Shown piece by piece: positions 27,779-37,416 of a stretch of 64,000 bases of DNA. Below the pieces are notes generated by a model. The model was not told the origin of the DNA. It worked only from the letters and a program-made list of their open reading frames with translations, and did not search any database. Position numbers and translations under genes: made by a program. Where the stretch lies: the NCBI GenBank assembly GCA_947166565.1, contig CAMVEL010000008.1:1-64000 (forward strand), given 5' to 3'. Each line of letters opens with the position of its first letter. The first letter of the stretch is position 1. The DNA comes from an uncultured Erysipelotrichaceae bacterium (GTDB lineage Bacteria; Bacillota_I; Bacilli_A; RFN20; CAG-826).

Positions 27779-29818
27779 ATGACAACTTATAACTATCGCT
27801 TATATGAGGTAAGGACCGGGCTTAACTTCAGCAGGAGGAAAATGGCCAAAGCCCTCCGTATATCCACTTTTTATTATCGATTGCTCGAAAACGGTTACCT
27901 AAAGCCTAATAAAAAGGCGATTGAGAAGATCTCCTCTTTCCTAGGCGAGGATTATTCCGTTTATCTCCAAGGCGAAGCCTCAAACCCCGCGGATCTTCCC
28001 GAAAAGGAAGGGAAGCTCGCAGGCTTTCTTTATAAAATCGCCGGAAAAATATGGGTCAGGATCATATTCATCGTTCTGACTCTTGGCTGTTTAGGCATTA
28101 CCATTTCGGGGTTTGTAGTTGAATCTAGGGTCCAGTATTCACAGGAAGATTATTACGACGCTTCCTACATCGCATTCGCGAATGAAGTTAGGGAAAAAGG
28201 GTCTAGCCATGTCACGATTCTTGATTCTTTCATCGTTCCCGAAATCGACGCGAATTACATAGATGAGGATACGGGTGAATATAAATACATCGAGATCATC
28301 GGCCATAAAGAGGACGATAGATATCTCTCCCTGAGATTTAGGGCCATATACCGTAATGCGGAAGCAAGACTCACCGCGAGCATCAGCGAAGCCTATTTCG
28401 GGGAAGGAATCGCTTCGGTCTCCTTCGATATCACCTATTACGATCATAAAAAGGGTAGGGATTTCGCGAATTTCACCTTATATAACGATAAAGACCCCGA
28501 AAACCTGATACCTCGGGACAATCCGGATTCGGCCTATAACTTGGCCGTCATTAAAGCCGGGAAGATCCTTAAGGATTTCGAGACTTTGATCGATGATAAG
28601 ATGACCAGCACCCTTAAAGTGCCCGAGCTTCTATCGATGCAAAAAGAGGCTAACCTCAAGATGGCGGGAATATCCGCCTATGGGCTTTTGGCCTCGTTGC
28701 TCGGATTCATCCTAACCGGTGTCTTCCTCTTCGCGACGATATTCGTTTTCCTCTATGGCAAGGGAAAGGAAATGAAGGAAATCAGATTCGCTCCCGATAA
28801 GCCTCACGAAACCATTTTCGAAGAAGGAAGGAAACCTCTCAAAAAAGACATACGTTTCTCACCGTTTATCCCTGAAACCATACTGGAATTATTCGGAATT
28901 GGCCTTCTCTTCCTCGCGATTATCGTAAGGCTGTCTGGCTATGTGTTCGGTTTCTTTGGCTCGATTAGCCTAGGAACCTACCTCAATTCGGAAGGGGCGA
29001 ATCAGGCGATGGGGATGTTTATCCTCGGCCTATTCCTTCTTTACTTCCTCGACTTTGATATCTTCCTTGAGGATAGAAGGGTCATTAGGAACATCTTCCT
29101 TTATGGCATCATCTTCATTTGCCTTTATTTCCTTGAGGCCACGTTGATGAGCGGGTTTAGCGACGGTTCGGTCATCGGCAATTTGACCACCCTCATTCCT
29201 TTGCCGAACATGTTCTCCTCGATTTCCTGCTATTTCATGATCACGTTCTTCCTCTTCTATACCCCAAAGGTCATGAACACGAAAACCAAGTTGATCGTCT
29301 TTAGATGCTTGGCGATCCTTCCTATCGCCTGGATCATCGTCTCCTGGATCATATATAAGGGTAATGGGGTCTTCTTTAACCTCAATTTGAATGTCTGGGG
29401 CCTATTCATCTTCAACGGGGAAAGATTGCCTTTCTCTGTGTTAGCCATTTCCTATTTGGTGCTTCTTTATTTCCTTCGTCTTTTCTATGAACATCGATAT
29501 GGGAAGAATAACGCCCAAATCTATTTCAATTCCAACCGCTTCCTATGGCAAAAGAACATCCTAACCGCGATCATCATCCTCCTTGTCGCCTTAACCGAAT
29601 TCCTCCTCCGCGATAACCAAACCGCGATCAAGATGGATATCGGTTCCTATTGGCAGCTATGGGTTCTTGCCCCCATCCTTCTTTTCTACCATCCGCATAA
29701 AGGTCCCCGTAACAAAGGCGTCGATTACACGATCACGGGTCTATATATGATCACCTTGGTCATCGCTTACATCACCATCGCCTTGTTGGCCTTGTTCTCT
29801 TTGGCTGGAGTTGCCTAA
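27779..29818 (+). CDS. XRE-type HTH fused to a large polytopic membrane domain
   Basis: N-terminal YRLYEVRTGLNFSRRKMAKALRISTFYYRLLENGYLKPNKKAIEKISSFL HTH then about 9-10 TM segments. Confidence 0.7.
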   Translation: MTTYNYRLYEVRTGLNFSRRKMAKALRISTFYYRLLENGYLKPNKKAIEKISSFLGEDYSVYLQGEASNPADLPEKEGKLAGFLYKIAGKIWVRIIFIVLTLGCLGITISGFVVESRVQYSQEDYYDASYIAFANEVREKGSSHVTILDSFIVPEIDANYIDEDTGEYKYIEIIGHKEDDRYLSLRFRAIYRNAEARLTASISEAYFGEGIASVSFDITYYDHKKGRDFANFTLYNDKDPENLIPRDNPDSAYNLAVIKAGKILKDFETLIDDKMTSTLKVPELLSMQKEANLKMAGISAYGLLASLLGFILTGVFLFATIFVFLYGKGKEMKEIRFAPDKPHETIFEEGRKPLKKDIRFSPFIPETILELFGIGLLFLAIIVRLSGYVFGFFGSISLGTYLNSEGANQAMGMFILGLFLLYFLDFDIFLEDRRVIRNIFLYGIIFICLYFLEATLMSGFSDGSVIGNLTTLIPLPNMFSSISCYFMITFFLFYTPKVMNTKTKLIVFRCLAILPIAWIIVSWIIYKGNGVFFNLNLNVWGLFIFNGERLPFSVLAISYLVLLYFLRLFYEHRYGKNNAQIYFNSNRFLWQKNILTAIIILLVALTEFLLRDNQTAIKMDIGSYWQLWVLAPILLFYHPHKGPRNKGVDYTITGLYMITLVIAYITIALLALFSLAGVA

Positions 29819-30048
29819 CAAAAACTTTAGCGGGATTGTCTATAAACGAAAACAAAGGCTTTCATGCGCATTTTTTTGAGCGTGATCTCTAGGCATTTAT
29901 TAAGGAAGAAGCTGAAAAACAATGGATTAATCCGCCTTAGTTTTTTGATTTATTTTAGATTAGCAAATGACTATATTGCGATTAACTTTACTTATAAAAA
30001 GTAAGGATTCTATAATCAAAGTGCTATTTAGCAAGGAGAAAAAACAGG

Positions 30049-33000
30049 ATGGGCATTTTTGCAAACAATCCGAAACTGAAATTGGTTTTTTCTGCGCTTG
30101 GTCTTATCGGCGTCGTCGGAGTCGGCGTTGGCTTAGGCGTAGGGAACCACATTGCATTCGACGTCTACCCGAACGTTATCTCCACCCACTTGGCCCCAAA
30201 CGGCGATAAGGAATCCGCCTCCGCGGACTCCGCTCGCAACATGGGCAACCAATTGGCTAGGGAAATCGAACGCGAAGGCATCGTACTGCTCCAAAACAAT
30301 GGCACGTTGCCGTTACAGAAGTCTGTTCGTAAGGTCAACGTCTTCGGCCATGGTTCCGTTGACTGGTACATCATGTCCTCCGGTTCCGAACGTGTCGGCA
30401 CCGATGGACAAACCTCTTATGGCATCAACGAGGCCTTAGAGCATTATGGCATTGCGGTTAACCCCGAACTTCCAGAGTATTACCTAAGCTGGCATAGGGC
30501 GGAAGGCGATGCGAACACCATCATGGCGAATTTCGATAGCTTCTATCAGGTTAGGGAGCCTTCCTTAAAGGATCTCGATGCCTATAAAACCGTCTACAAC
30601 AACGCCAAACAGTATTCTGATACGGCTTTCTTCGTCGTTTCCCGTCATGCGGGCGAAAACTCCGACTGCCCACATTACCAGAACAAGGTTGAAGGGCAAC
30701 CAAAAGACGAGAGCAGGACATATCTCCAAATCTCCACCGAAGAGGAATATTGCATCCGTCAGCTCGTCAACGATTTCGAAAACGTCGTAATCATCATCAA
30801 CTCCACCAACGCGATGCAACTCGACTTCCTTGAATCGATTGAGGGAATCGACGCCTGCATTTCCGTCGGCGCGACTGGCGTCCAAGGCGCTTTATCGATC
30901 CCCGAAATCCTTTGGGGTGACGCCTCTCCTTCCGGTCACTTAACGGATACATACCCGTATAAGCACGAATATAACATCACTTATTATCGTGGCAACGCGA
31001 AACATACGCATCCATATAACAACGCGCCAAGCAACTGCACCTTGATGGGTACCGGCGGAAGCGCCTTCTATCAGACCTCCTGCTATGTTGAATACGCCGA
31101 AGGAATCTACGTCGGATATCGCTGGTTTGAAACCGCGGACCACGAAGGATTCTGGAACAAAGCCCCATATAACGGGTATGAGAACGTCGTCCAATACCCA
31201 TTCGGTTTCGGCATGTCCTACACCGAATTCGATTGGAACCTCGAATCCGTCAGTCTTCCCGAAGGCAGTTCCATCAAGGAAGATAGCAAGATCACCGTCA
31301 CAGTCGGAGTCACCAACAAAGGCAAAGTCGCCGGCAAAGACGTCATCGGAGTCTATCTAACCGCCCCATATACCCCAGGCGGAATCGAAAAGAGCTACGT
31401 CAAGCTCGTCGCTTATGCGAAGACCCCTGAGCTTAAGCCAGGGCAGAAGGCCAACGTCGAAATCGAAGTCGACGCCAAGGAATTCAAGTCCTATGACTGC
31501 TATGACGCGAACAAGAACGGCTTCACCGGTTATGAACTCGAAAAGGGCGAATACCAATTGAAGCTACAGACCGACGCCCATAACCTCAAGGCTATGGATC
31601 AAAACACCATCACCTACAAAGTCGATGCCGACATCAAGATCGAAAACGACGAGAAGAGCGGAAACAAGGTCCAAAACCTCTTCACTCGTAACGCGGAGCT
31701 CAACCAAGTCCCATATCAAGATATCGCAATCGATGGAAGCGACGTCGGACAAAACGTCCAATACGTGCATCGCAATAACTTCCCAGCGCTCCTAACCGAG
31801 GTCGAGCCTAACAAGGATTGGACCAACGACCTCCTCCGTAGGGCCGATGGCATCACCGTCAACAATTCCGCCTGGAACCGTCAGATGGGTGATAACTGGG
31901 ATAACGCCACCAAGGATTGGCTTGGACGTGACCTCGACGAAAAGACCCTCACCGCCCCAACCTGGGGAAGCACCGCCACAAGCCATAGGCTTATGGAAGG
32001 TGGCGCCCTCACCGAAATCGGGGCGAAGCTTGCCGCCGATTACAATGACCCACAATGGGAAGAAGTCCTTGACCAAGTCCCATTCAACCAAGCAAGTCAT
32101 ATCCTCACGATGGATACGAGCTATGCCGCTCCAGGCATCTCCGCGATTGGTCTAAGGACCGATAGCGATTCCGCCTTCCAACACGCCGAAGGCGCTTCGC
32201 AAGTCGGTAACGGCCACATGGCCCCAGATACCAGTTGCGTCGGTTATCCTGGTTCTACCGTCCTCGCCCAAACCTGGAACCAAGTCCTAGCCTATATGTT
32301 CGGCAAATCCGAAGGCAACGACATGGGCCCAGCCGGCAAAGACGCTCTCTATTCCCCAGCTTGCAACATCCACCGCTCACCTTATGGCGGACGTAACTCC
32401 GGTTATCAATCCGAAGACCCATATCTCTCCGGTAGGGTCGTCGGTAACCTCATCCGTGGTTTAGGCGTCTATGGCAAGACCTCCATGGTCAAGCACTTCG
32501 CCCTCAATGACCAAGACTTCAACCGTATGGCCCTTTATACCTGGACCACCGAGCAAGCCTTGCGTGAAATCTACCTCCGCACCTTCGAAGAAGCCATCAA
32601 ATATGGCGATTCCACCGGTGTCATGACCTCCTTCAACCGTATCGGGGCCATCTGGAGTGGCGGTAACGAAGCTCTCGTCAAAGGCATCCTCCGCGACGAA
32701 TGGGGCTTCAAAGGCCAGATCATCACCGACATGACCGAGAACAAGACCAACATGGATATCGGCTTCGGCCTCAGGGCTGGTGGCAACATCAACCTCGGTG
32801 GCGGAAACACCGCGGCCGCTTCGCCATCCACCTCTTCCCCGGCGAGGTTACAAAACAGAATGAGGGAAGCCATCCATCAGATCGCCTATTCCTATTCACA
32901 CGCCCTATATAAGAACCTCACCTACAACGAATCCGCCGACCCAGCCGATGCCGTCATCGTCTTCGAGTCCAAACAATCCTGGCAATGGTGGAAACCGACC

Positions 33001-33099
33001 CTCGTCGCCGTCGATATCGTTGTCTATGGCGGACTTACGATCCTTGCCTTCCTACTCATCAAAGGCGTGATTGTCCCAAAGGCAGGAAAGGGGGAATAA
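30049..33099 (+). CDS. GH3-family beta-glucosidase-like enzyme, reversed domain order, membrane anchored at both ends
   Basis: GIVLLQNNGTLPLQ near N-terminus, Fn3-like region, then GFKGQIITDMTE; N-terminal and C-terminal hydrophobic helices. Confidence 0.9.
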   Translation: MGIFANNPKLKLVFSALGLIGVVGVGVGLGVGNHIAFDVYPNVISTHLAPNGDKESASADSARNMGNQLAREIEREGIVLLQNNGTLPLQKSVRKVNVFGHGSVDWYIMSSGSERVGTDGQTSYGINEALEHYGIAVNPELPEYYLSWHRAEGDANTIMANFDSFYQVREPSLKDLDAYKTVYNNAKQYSDTAFFVVSRHAGENSDCPHYQNKVEGQPKDESRTYLQISTEEEYCIRQLVNDFENVVIIINSTNAMQLDFLESIEGIDACISVGATGVQGALSIPEILWGDASPSGHLTDTYPYKHEYNITYYRGNAKHTHPYNNAPSNCTLMGTGGSAFYQTSCYVEYAEGIYVGYRWFETADHEGFWNKAPYNGYENVVQYPFGFGMSYTEFDWNLESVSLPEGSSIKEDSKITVTVGVTNKGKVAGKDVIGVYLTAPYTPGGIEKSYVKLVAYAKTPELKPGQKANVEIEVDAKEFKSYDCYDANKNGFTGYELEKGEYQLKLQTDAHNLKAMDQNTITYKVDADIKIENDEKSGNKVQNLFTRNAELNQVPYQDIAIDGSDVGQNVQYVHRNNFPALLTEVEPNKDWTNDLLRRADGITVNNSAWNRQMGDNWDNATKDWLGRDLDEKTLTAPTWGSTATSHRLMEGGALTEIGAKLAADYNDPQWEEVLDQVPFNQASHILTMDTSYAAPGISAIGLRTDSDSAFQHAEGASQVGNGHMAPDTSCVGYPGSTVLAQTWNQVLAYMFGKSEGNDMGPAGKDALYSPACNIHRSPYGGRNSGYQSEDPYLSGRVVGNLIRGLGVYGKTSMVKHFALNDQDFNRMALYTWTTEQALREIYLRTFEEAIKYGDSTGVMTSFNRIGAIWSGGNEALVKGILRDEWGFKGQIITDMTENKTNMDIGFGLRAGGNINLGGGNTAAASPSTSSPARLQNRMREAIHQIAYSYSHALYKNLTYNESADPADAVIVFESKQSWQWWKPTLVAVDIVVYGGLTILAFLLIKGVIVPKAGKGE

Positions 33100-33102
33100 A
33101 CA

Positions 33103-34638
33103 ATGGCTAATGTATTAGAATTCGTTAAGAAAAACCTAACCCGTGTAGTCGTTATCGGCGTTGCTTCCGCCTGCGTTCTCGCCGCCGGAATCGTCCTTAT
33201 CGCCGATAGGGTCGCCTATGCGAATTACGAAGCCAACTACGAGAAGGAAGCCGAAGAGCTTCGCGCGACCTTCCCCGCCCTTCCAAAAAGCGTGATCATG
33301 GACGATAACTACGTCACCTTCTCCGCCGATGGCTCGGAAGTGGCTTCGACCAAATCGCCCTATAAGAAATCCTTCATCTATTACGCCCGCGACGCCGTCA
33401 TCGCCCCGCTTAACCAAAACGTGGCCGTCGAATACGAGAGGACGGACGATACGCTTCTTGGCGAATACATGACCGGGCTTGACCGCAAAGGCGGGGCCAT
33501 CACCTTCACCTTCCGCACCCCACGTCATGGTTTGGCGGATATCGATATCTCCCTCAAGAGCAACTGGGTCGATGAAAACGGCGTTTACCACGAGCTCCCC
33601 AATATCAGCGATTTCATCAAGATCCAAAACAATGGTCTTGAAATCAAAACCGAAAACCTCAAACTCGAGGTCAAGGATTCCTGGAGCCATCTTATCCTTA
33701 AGGATGCCTTCTTATTAAAGGGAGAAAACACCCTCACCTTCACCACCAGCGCCTATAACGATTTCGGCAACAAGGACAACATCCTCTACGTCATGCCGGA
33801 TATCCGTAACGTCGCTTTGATGACCGATGTCGATGTCTACACCCCGGAATTCGTCTTCGATACCGCGGACTTCAAGACCGATTATCGTCTAATCGAGATC
33901 CCTGATCTATCAAAAATCAAGGTCATCAAGAAGATCGGCGATCCCGAAGTCTCCTATGCCGAAGAGGAAATCGATGCCTCCAAACTATCCTCATCCATCG
34001 ATTATGATGCTGGCAAAGTCATCATCAAATGCTCTCCGAAAGTCACCAAGGAGCTCGCCGTCACCTTCGATAAGTCTCCTGAAAAGAACACCATCAATGG
34101 CGAAGTCGATGGCAAACAAGTCACCATCGTCGTCACTAGCAAGGATAGCGCTCAGGTCACCGTCGGTGGAGCCACTACGGCCGTCAGGATCGCCCTTGAA
34201 GGCAAAAGAGGCTTAGCCAACATCCGCTTCCTAGATGAGGTTCCCGACCTTCCAAAAGTGGTTGGATTATCTTATCAAAACGAGAACGTCATCCTCGTCC
34301 TCAATAAGTATTACACCTCGACTCAGAAGGCCAACACGAACACCAACGGTGGCACCTCACAAACCGGGAACACCTACTTCGTCATGACCGCGGAAGCCGA
34401 TGGGGCCTACCTCACCGCTTTCTGGAACTGGACATATAACGGTGATAAAGTCGCTTGTTTGAAGTGCGAATATACCTTCACCGAAAGCAATATGAACATC
34501 ACCCTCACCTCCGCTTTGACCACTAACGGCGTTGAGCAATGGAACTATGTGAACAACAAATCCTTCACCGTCACCGAGATTAGCGCCGGCGACGTTCCAG
34601 ATCATCTCACCTCTTTAGCGGACTTCATCATCTATTAA
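33103..34638 (+). CDS. Membrane-anchored extracytoplasmic protein, hypothetical, in operon with GH3
   Basis: N-terminal TM; start 4 nt after GH3 stop; no recognised catalytic motif. Confidence 0.75.
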   Translation: MANVLEFVKKNLTRVVVIGVASACVLAAGIVLIADRVAYANYEANYEKEAEELRATFPALPKSVIMDDNYVTFSADGSEVASTKSPYKKSFIYYARDAVIAPLNQNVAVEYERTDDTLLGEYMTGLDRKGGAITFTFRTPRHGLADIDISLKSNWVDENGVYHELPNISDFIKIQNNGLEIKTENLKLEVKDSWSHLILKDAFLLKGENTLTFTTSAYNDFGNKDNILYVMPDIRNVALMTDVDVYTPEFVFDTADFKTDYRLIEIPDLSKIKVIKKIGDPEVSYAEEEIDASKLSSSIDYDAGKVIIKCSPKVTKELAVTFDKSPEKNTINGEVDGKQVTIVVTSKDSAQVTVGGATTAVRIALEGKRGLANIRFLDEVPDLPKVVGLSYQNENVILVLNKYYTSTQKANTNTNGGTSQTGNTYFVMTAEADGAYLTAFWNWTYNGDKVACLKCEYTFTESNMNITLTSALTTNGVEQWNYVNNKSFTVTEISAGDVPDHLTSLADFIIY

Positions 34639-34656
34639 TCCTACTTCATAAAGGAT

Positions 34657-34687
34657 TTGAAGGACTGCTTCACGGCAGTCCTTTTTC
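34657..34687 (+). terminator. Rho-independent terminator
   Basis: AAGGACTGC-TTCACG-GCAGTCCTTTTT. Confidence 0.8.
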
Positions 34688-34696
34688 ATTAAAGAA

Positions 34697-34727
34697 AAGC
34701 CCGAGGATTTCAAGTCCTCGGGCTTTA
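34697..34727. terminator. Second hairpin between convergent genes
   Basis: AAGCCCGAGGATTTCAAGTCCTCGGGCTTT. Confidence 0.75.
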
Positions 34728-34739
34728 TTAAGAAATCGA

Positions 34740-37325
34740 TTAAGCGTACATCAATCTGACTTGCTCGGTGAAGAGGAGACGGTAATCGGTGACGTTATGG
34801 TCAAGTTCGATCTCAACGTTCTTGTCCGCGTCGATATCGAAGGTACAGAAACCGTAATACTGTCCGGAAGTCGTTAGGCCCATGCTCTTATAGCCTTGGT
34901 TAGCAAGACTCAATGCCTGAGCTGTCCCATCGACCTTGATGACGTATTTGCTGGGGTCGAATATGTTGGAATCGCTGACATGGTTGCTGTTGGAGCATTT
35001 GATGTTGAATTGCAAGGTGACGCGTCCGGCCTTCGCGGGGAAATCCCATTTGAAGACGGAATTCTTCCCTAACTTACCAGCCGACATATCCGGTGAGGTC
35101 CCTAGATTCGCGGAGGAATAATCCTTGAAGGCGATGGCCATGTATTTGGCCCCGCAATCGCAGAGGTAGGTGGTGACGCTCTTGCCGGCTTTGTTGGTCT
35201 GCGGGCTTTCCGGTTTGTAATCGTGGGTATGGTCGCCGCCTTGTCCGCCTCCGCCTTGGCTTCCGCCTCCGCCGATATCAGGGGCGGTGGAGGCATCAAA
35301 GATGCAAATAGCAGCGATATTCATCTTGTTGGAGGTTCCACCGATCTTGATGGTGTGGTTTCCGGCAGCGATATCGGTGCTTCCCAAGATGACTGGGAAA
35401 TAATTCATACGTCCACTGCAATTACCCATGCCGGCATCGGCGTAGGTGACGTCGCGGATCGCTAAGCCGTTTGAATCAAGGGAGCAAGTGATGGCATCGC
35501 CGATCTTCTTGGAGGAGGAATGGTCGGTATTGCCTAAATAGGCCACGATTTGACCTTTGAACGCGGCTTTGGCGTTAAAGGAATAACTAACGGATTTGGA
35601 AGAGCTATCGAGGACGAAATATTTGTCTGGGTGGTCTCTTGTGGAAGAATCCGTGGTCACGGAAACGCCATTCCCGGTTAACTTATCGCCTAAGGCCACG
35701 ATTTGACCCGCGTCATTCCCGGTGACTTTGTTTCCTTCGGTCAAATTATTGATGACTGTATCAAGCGTTTCGGAAGGAACACCAATTGAAAGGAGGATGT
35801 TATAGACCTTGTTCTTGAAGGTGGCCCCAGAGAAATTCTTGATGTCGTTGATGTATTTTTGGATGTTATCTTGTCCTGCTTTCGCCCCGATATAACGCTT
35901 CTCCTGGATCTTGCCGAAGTTGGAGAAGAGGTAATCCTGGTAGATCTCGTTTAATGGAACCCCGAGAAGACCGGCGAGGAGAATCGCGCATAGACCGGTT
36001 CTATCCGTACCGATACGGCAATGGAAATAGACGGGATAATTGGAAAAATCGCTAAGGAGCTTGAAGAAATTCTTCACGTTCTCCGCGTTACGGGAGAAAT
36101 GGTGCGTGGAATTCGTGCCGTTTGAATCGTAATCCATCTTCAAATCGACGACGTTGGTGCCGGCAAGCTTTAGGTTATAACTCGTGCCATCGGCGACGTT
36201 GACCTCGGTTTTGACTTTTAGATGCTCTAGCATCTCCTTCTTCCCGGCGTCGGTAATCGCCGTGCTGTAATCGTATTTATAGCCGCTGGTCCTATAGACA
36301 AGACCCTGTTTGATCTTGCCGCCATCTTCAGTCACCCTTCCTCCGATATCGCGGCAATTGGTCATGCCGCCAATCGCGAGGTTACGGGGGCAAGAGGAAT
36401 CGACCGTGAAGGTTTTGATCTCGGTCTCATCGCTGTCCCCGCCATTAAGGTTAGCCTTGATCTTGAAATAGTTCGTGCCTAGATATGGATTGCTTAAGGA
36501 TGCCGTCTTGTTTGAACCGACATTGACGGTATAGCCGTCCTTCAAATCGCTTTCTTGTCCAAATGTCACCTCAAAGGAAGAAACGCTCTTCCCGGCTGGG
36601 ACGCTATAATTCCAGGAAATGTTAACTGGATTTGAATCAGATAGATGTTCTTTGCCATCAGGATAGAGGTCATCTGGCATCGTTTCATAATCGCCCGCAT
36701 AGGAAAGGAATTCCTTTTGTCTAGCCGTATGGATTTCAAATGGGGTTGATAAATCCGTGGTGATTGTGAAATTTGAAGGTATGGGTTCCTCGCTTGATTC
36801 TATCGGAGGCTCTTCTGAAGAAGATTCAACAGGTGGTTCTTCGCTAGATTCTACGGGCGGCTCCTCGCTAGATTCAATAGGAGGTTCCTCGCTAGATTCA
36901 ATCGGGGGCTCCTCGGAGGATTCGACGGGGGGTTCTTCACTCGACTCAACTGGGGGTTGCTCGCTAGACTCCACGGGCGGCTCCTCGGAAGAGTCTACCG
37001 GGGGTTCCTCACTTGTCTCCACAGGAGGCTTTTCACTAGATTCCACGGGTTGTTCTTCTGAGGATTCTACTGGAGGCTCCTCACTTGATTCGACGGGGGG
37101 TTCCTCACTCTGTTCCGAGGTCTTCGAGATCTCGCTAGGAAGAGATTCGCTACTTTCTGGATCCTCACTTTCAACTGGGGTAGAAGGTTCCTCGCTTGTT
37201 GGAATGGAGAATTCCGAAGCCGAAGATGAAGACGAAGAAGGATCGTTCTTGGTCACGGAAAAACATCCGGAAAGGGTTAAGCCCAAAAGGGACATCACCA
37301 ATAAAAGCCTGTGGTTTCTTTTCAT
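34740..37325 (-). CDS. Secreted tyrosine-phosphatase-like lipoprotein (Y_phosphatase3-type) with repeat stalk and C-terminal binding-like domains
   Basis: VYFHCRIGTDRTGLCAILL (CX5R), NLAIGGMTNCRDIGGRVTEDG; lipobox LTLSGC; EEPPVESS repeats; C-terminal HTHDY...CDCG segment. Confidence 0.83.
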   Translation of the reverse strand: MKRNHRLLLVMSLLGLTLSGCFSVTKNDPSSSSSSASEFSIPTSEEPSTPVESEDPESSESLPSEISKTSEQSEEPPVESSEEPPVESSEEQPVESSEKPPVETSEEPPVDSSEEPPVESSEQPPVESSEEPPVESSEEPPIESSEEPPIESSEEPPVESSEEPPVESSSEEPPIESSEEPIPSNFTITTDLSTPFEIHTARQKEFLSYAGDYETMPDDLYPDGKEHLSDSNPVNISWNYSVPAGKSVSSFEVTFGQESDLKDGYTVNVGSNKTASLSNPYLGTNYFKIKANLNGGDSDETEIKTFTVDSSCPRNLAIGGMTNCRDIGGRVTEDGGKIKQGLVYRTSGYKYDYSTAITDAGKKEMLEHLKVKTEVNVADGTSYNLKLAGTNVVDLKMDYDSNGTNSTHHFSRNAENVKNFFKLLSDFSNYPVYFHCRIGTDRTGLCAILLAGLLGVPLNEIYQDYLFSNFGKIQEKRYIGAKAGQDNIQKYINDIKNFSGATFKNKVYNILLSIGVPSETLDTVINNLTEGNKVTGNDAGQIVALGDKLTGNGVSVTTDSSTRDHPDKYFVLDSSSKSVSYSFNAKAAFKGQIVAYLGNTDHSSSKKIGDAITCSLDSNGLAIRDVTYADAGMGNCSGRMNYFPVILGSTDIAAGNHTIKIGGTSNKMNIAAICIFDASTAPDIGGGGSQGGGGQGGDHTHDYKPESPQTNKAGKSVTTYLCDCGAKYMAIAFKDYSSANLGTSPDMSAGKLGKNSVFKWDFPAKAGRVTLQFNIKCSNSNHVSDSNIFDPSKYVIKVDGTAQALSLANQGYKSMGLTTSGQYYGFCTFDIDADKNVEIELDHNVTDYRLLFTEQVRLMYA
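36792..37106 (-). repeat. In-frame 24-bp tandem repeat, about 13 copies (EEPPVESS)
   Basis: 13 octapeptide units (E/E, P/Q, V/I, E/D variants), one unit with an extra Ser. Confidence 0.92.
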
Positions 37326-37378
37326 AAAAAAGCACCTCTTATTTATGAATAAATATAGCACCTACGAGAATAAAGAAA

Positions 37379-37399
37379 AGCCTTAGGGACCCTAAGGCT
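37379..37399. terminator. Perfect hairpin between phosphatase and threonine-aldolase genes
   Basis: AGCCTTAGGGACCCTAAGGCT. Confidence 0.6.
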
Positions 37400-37416
37400 A
37401 AAGATGGATAATCGAT

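Noticed and set aside
36792-37106. Possible CRISPR array
   Set aside because: 24-bp units are contiguous, in frame and degenerate with no spacers; it is a coding repeat
36757-37386. 209-aa plus-strand ORF with SLDSTGGS repeats
   Set aside because: Mirror translation of the EEPPVESS-coding tandem repeat on the opposite strand; no SD or independent support
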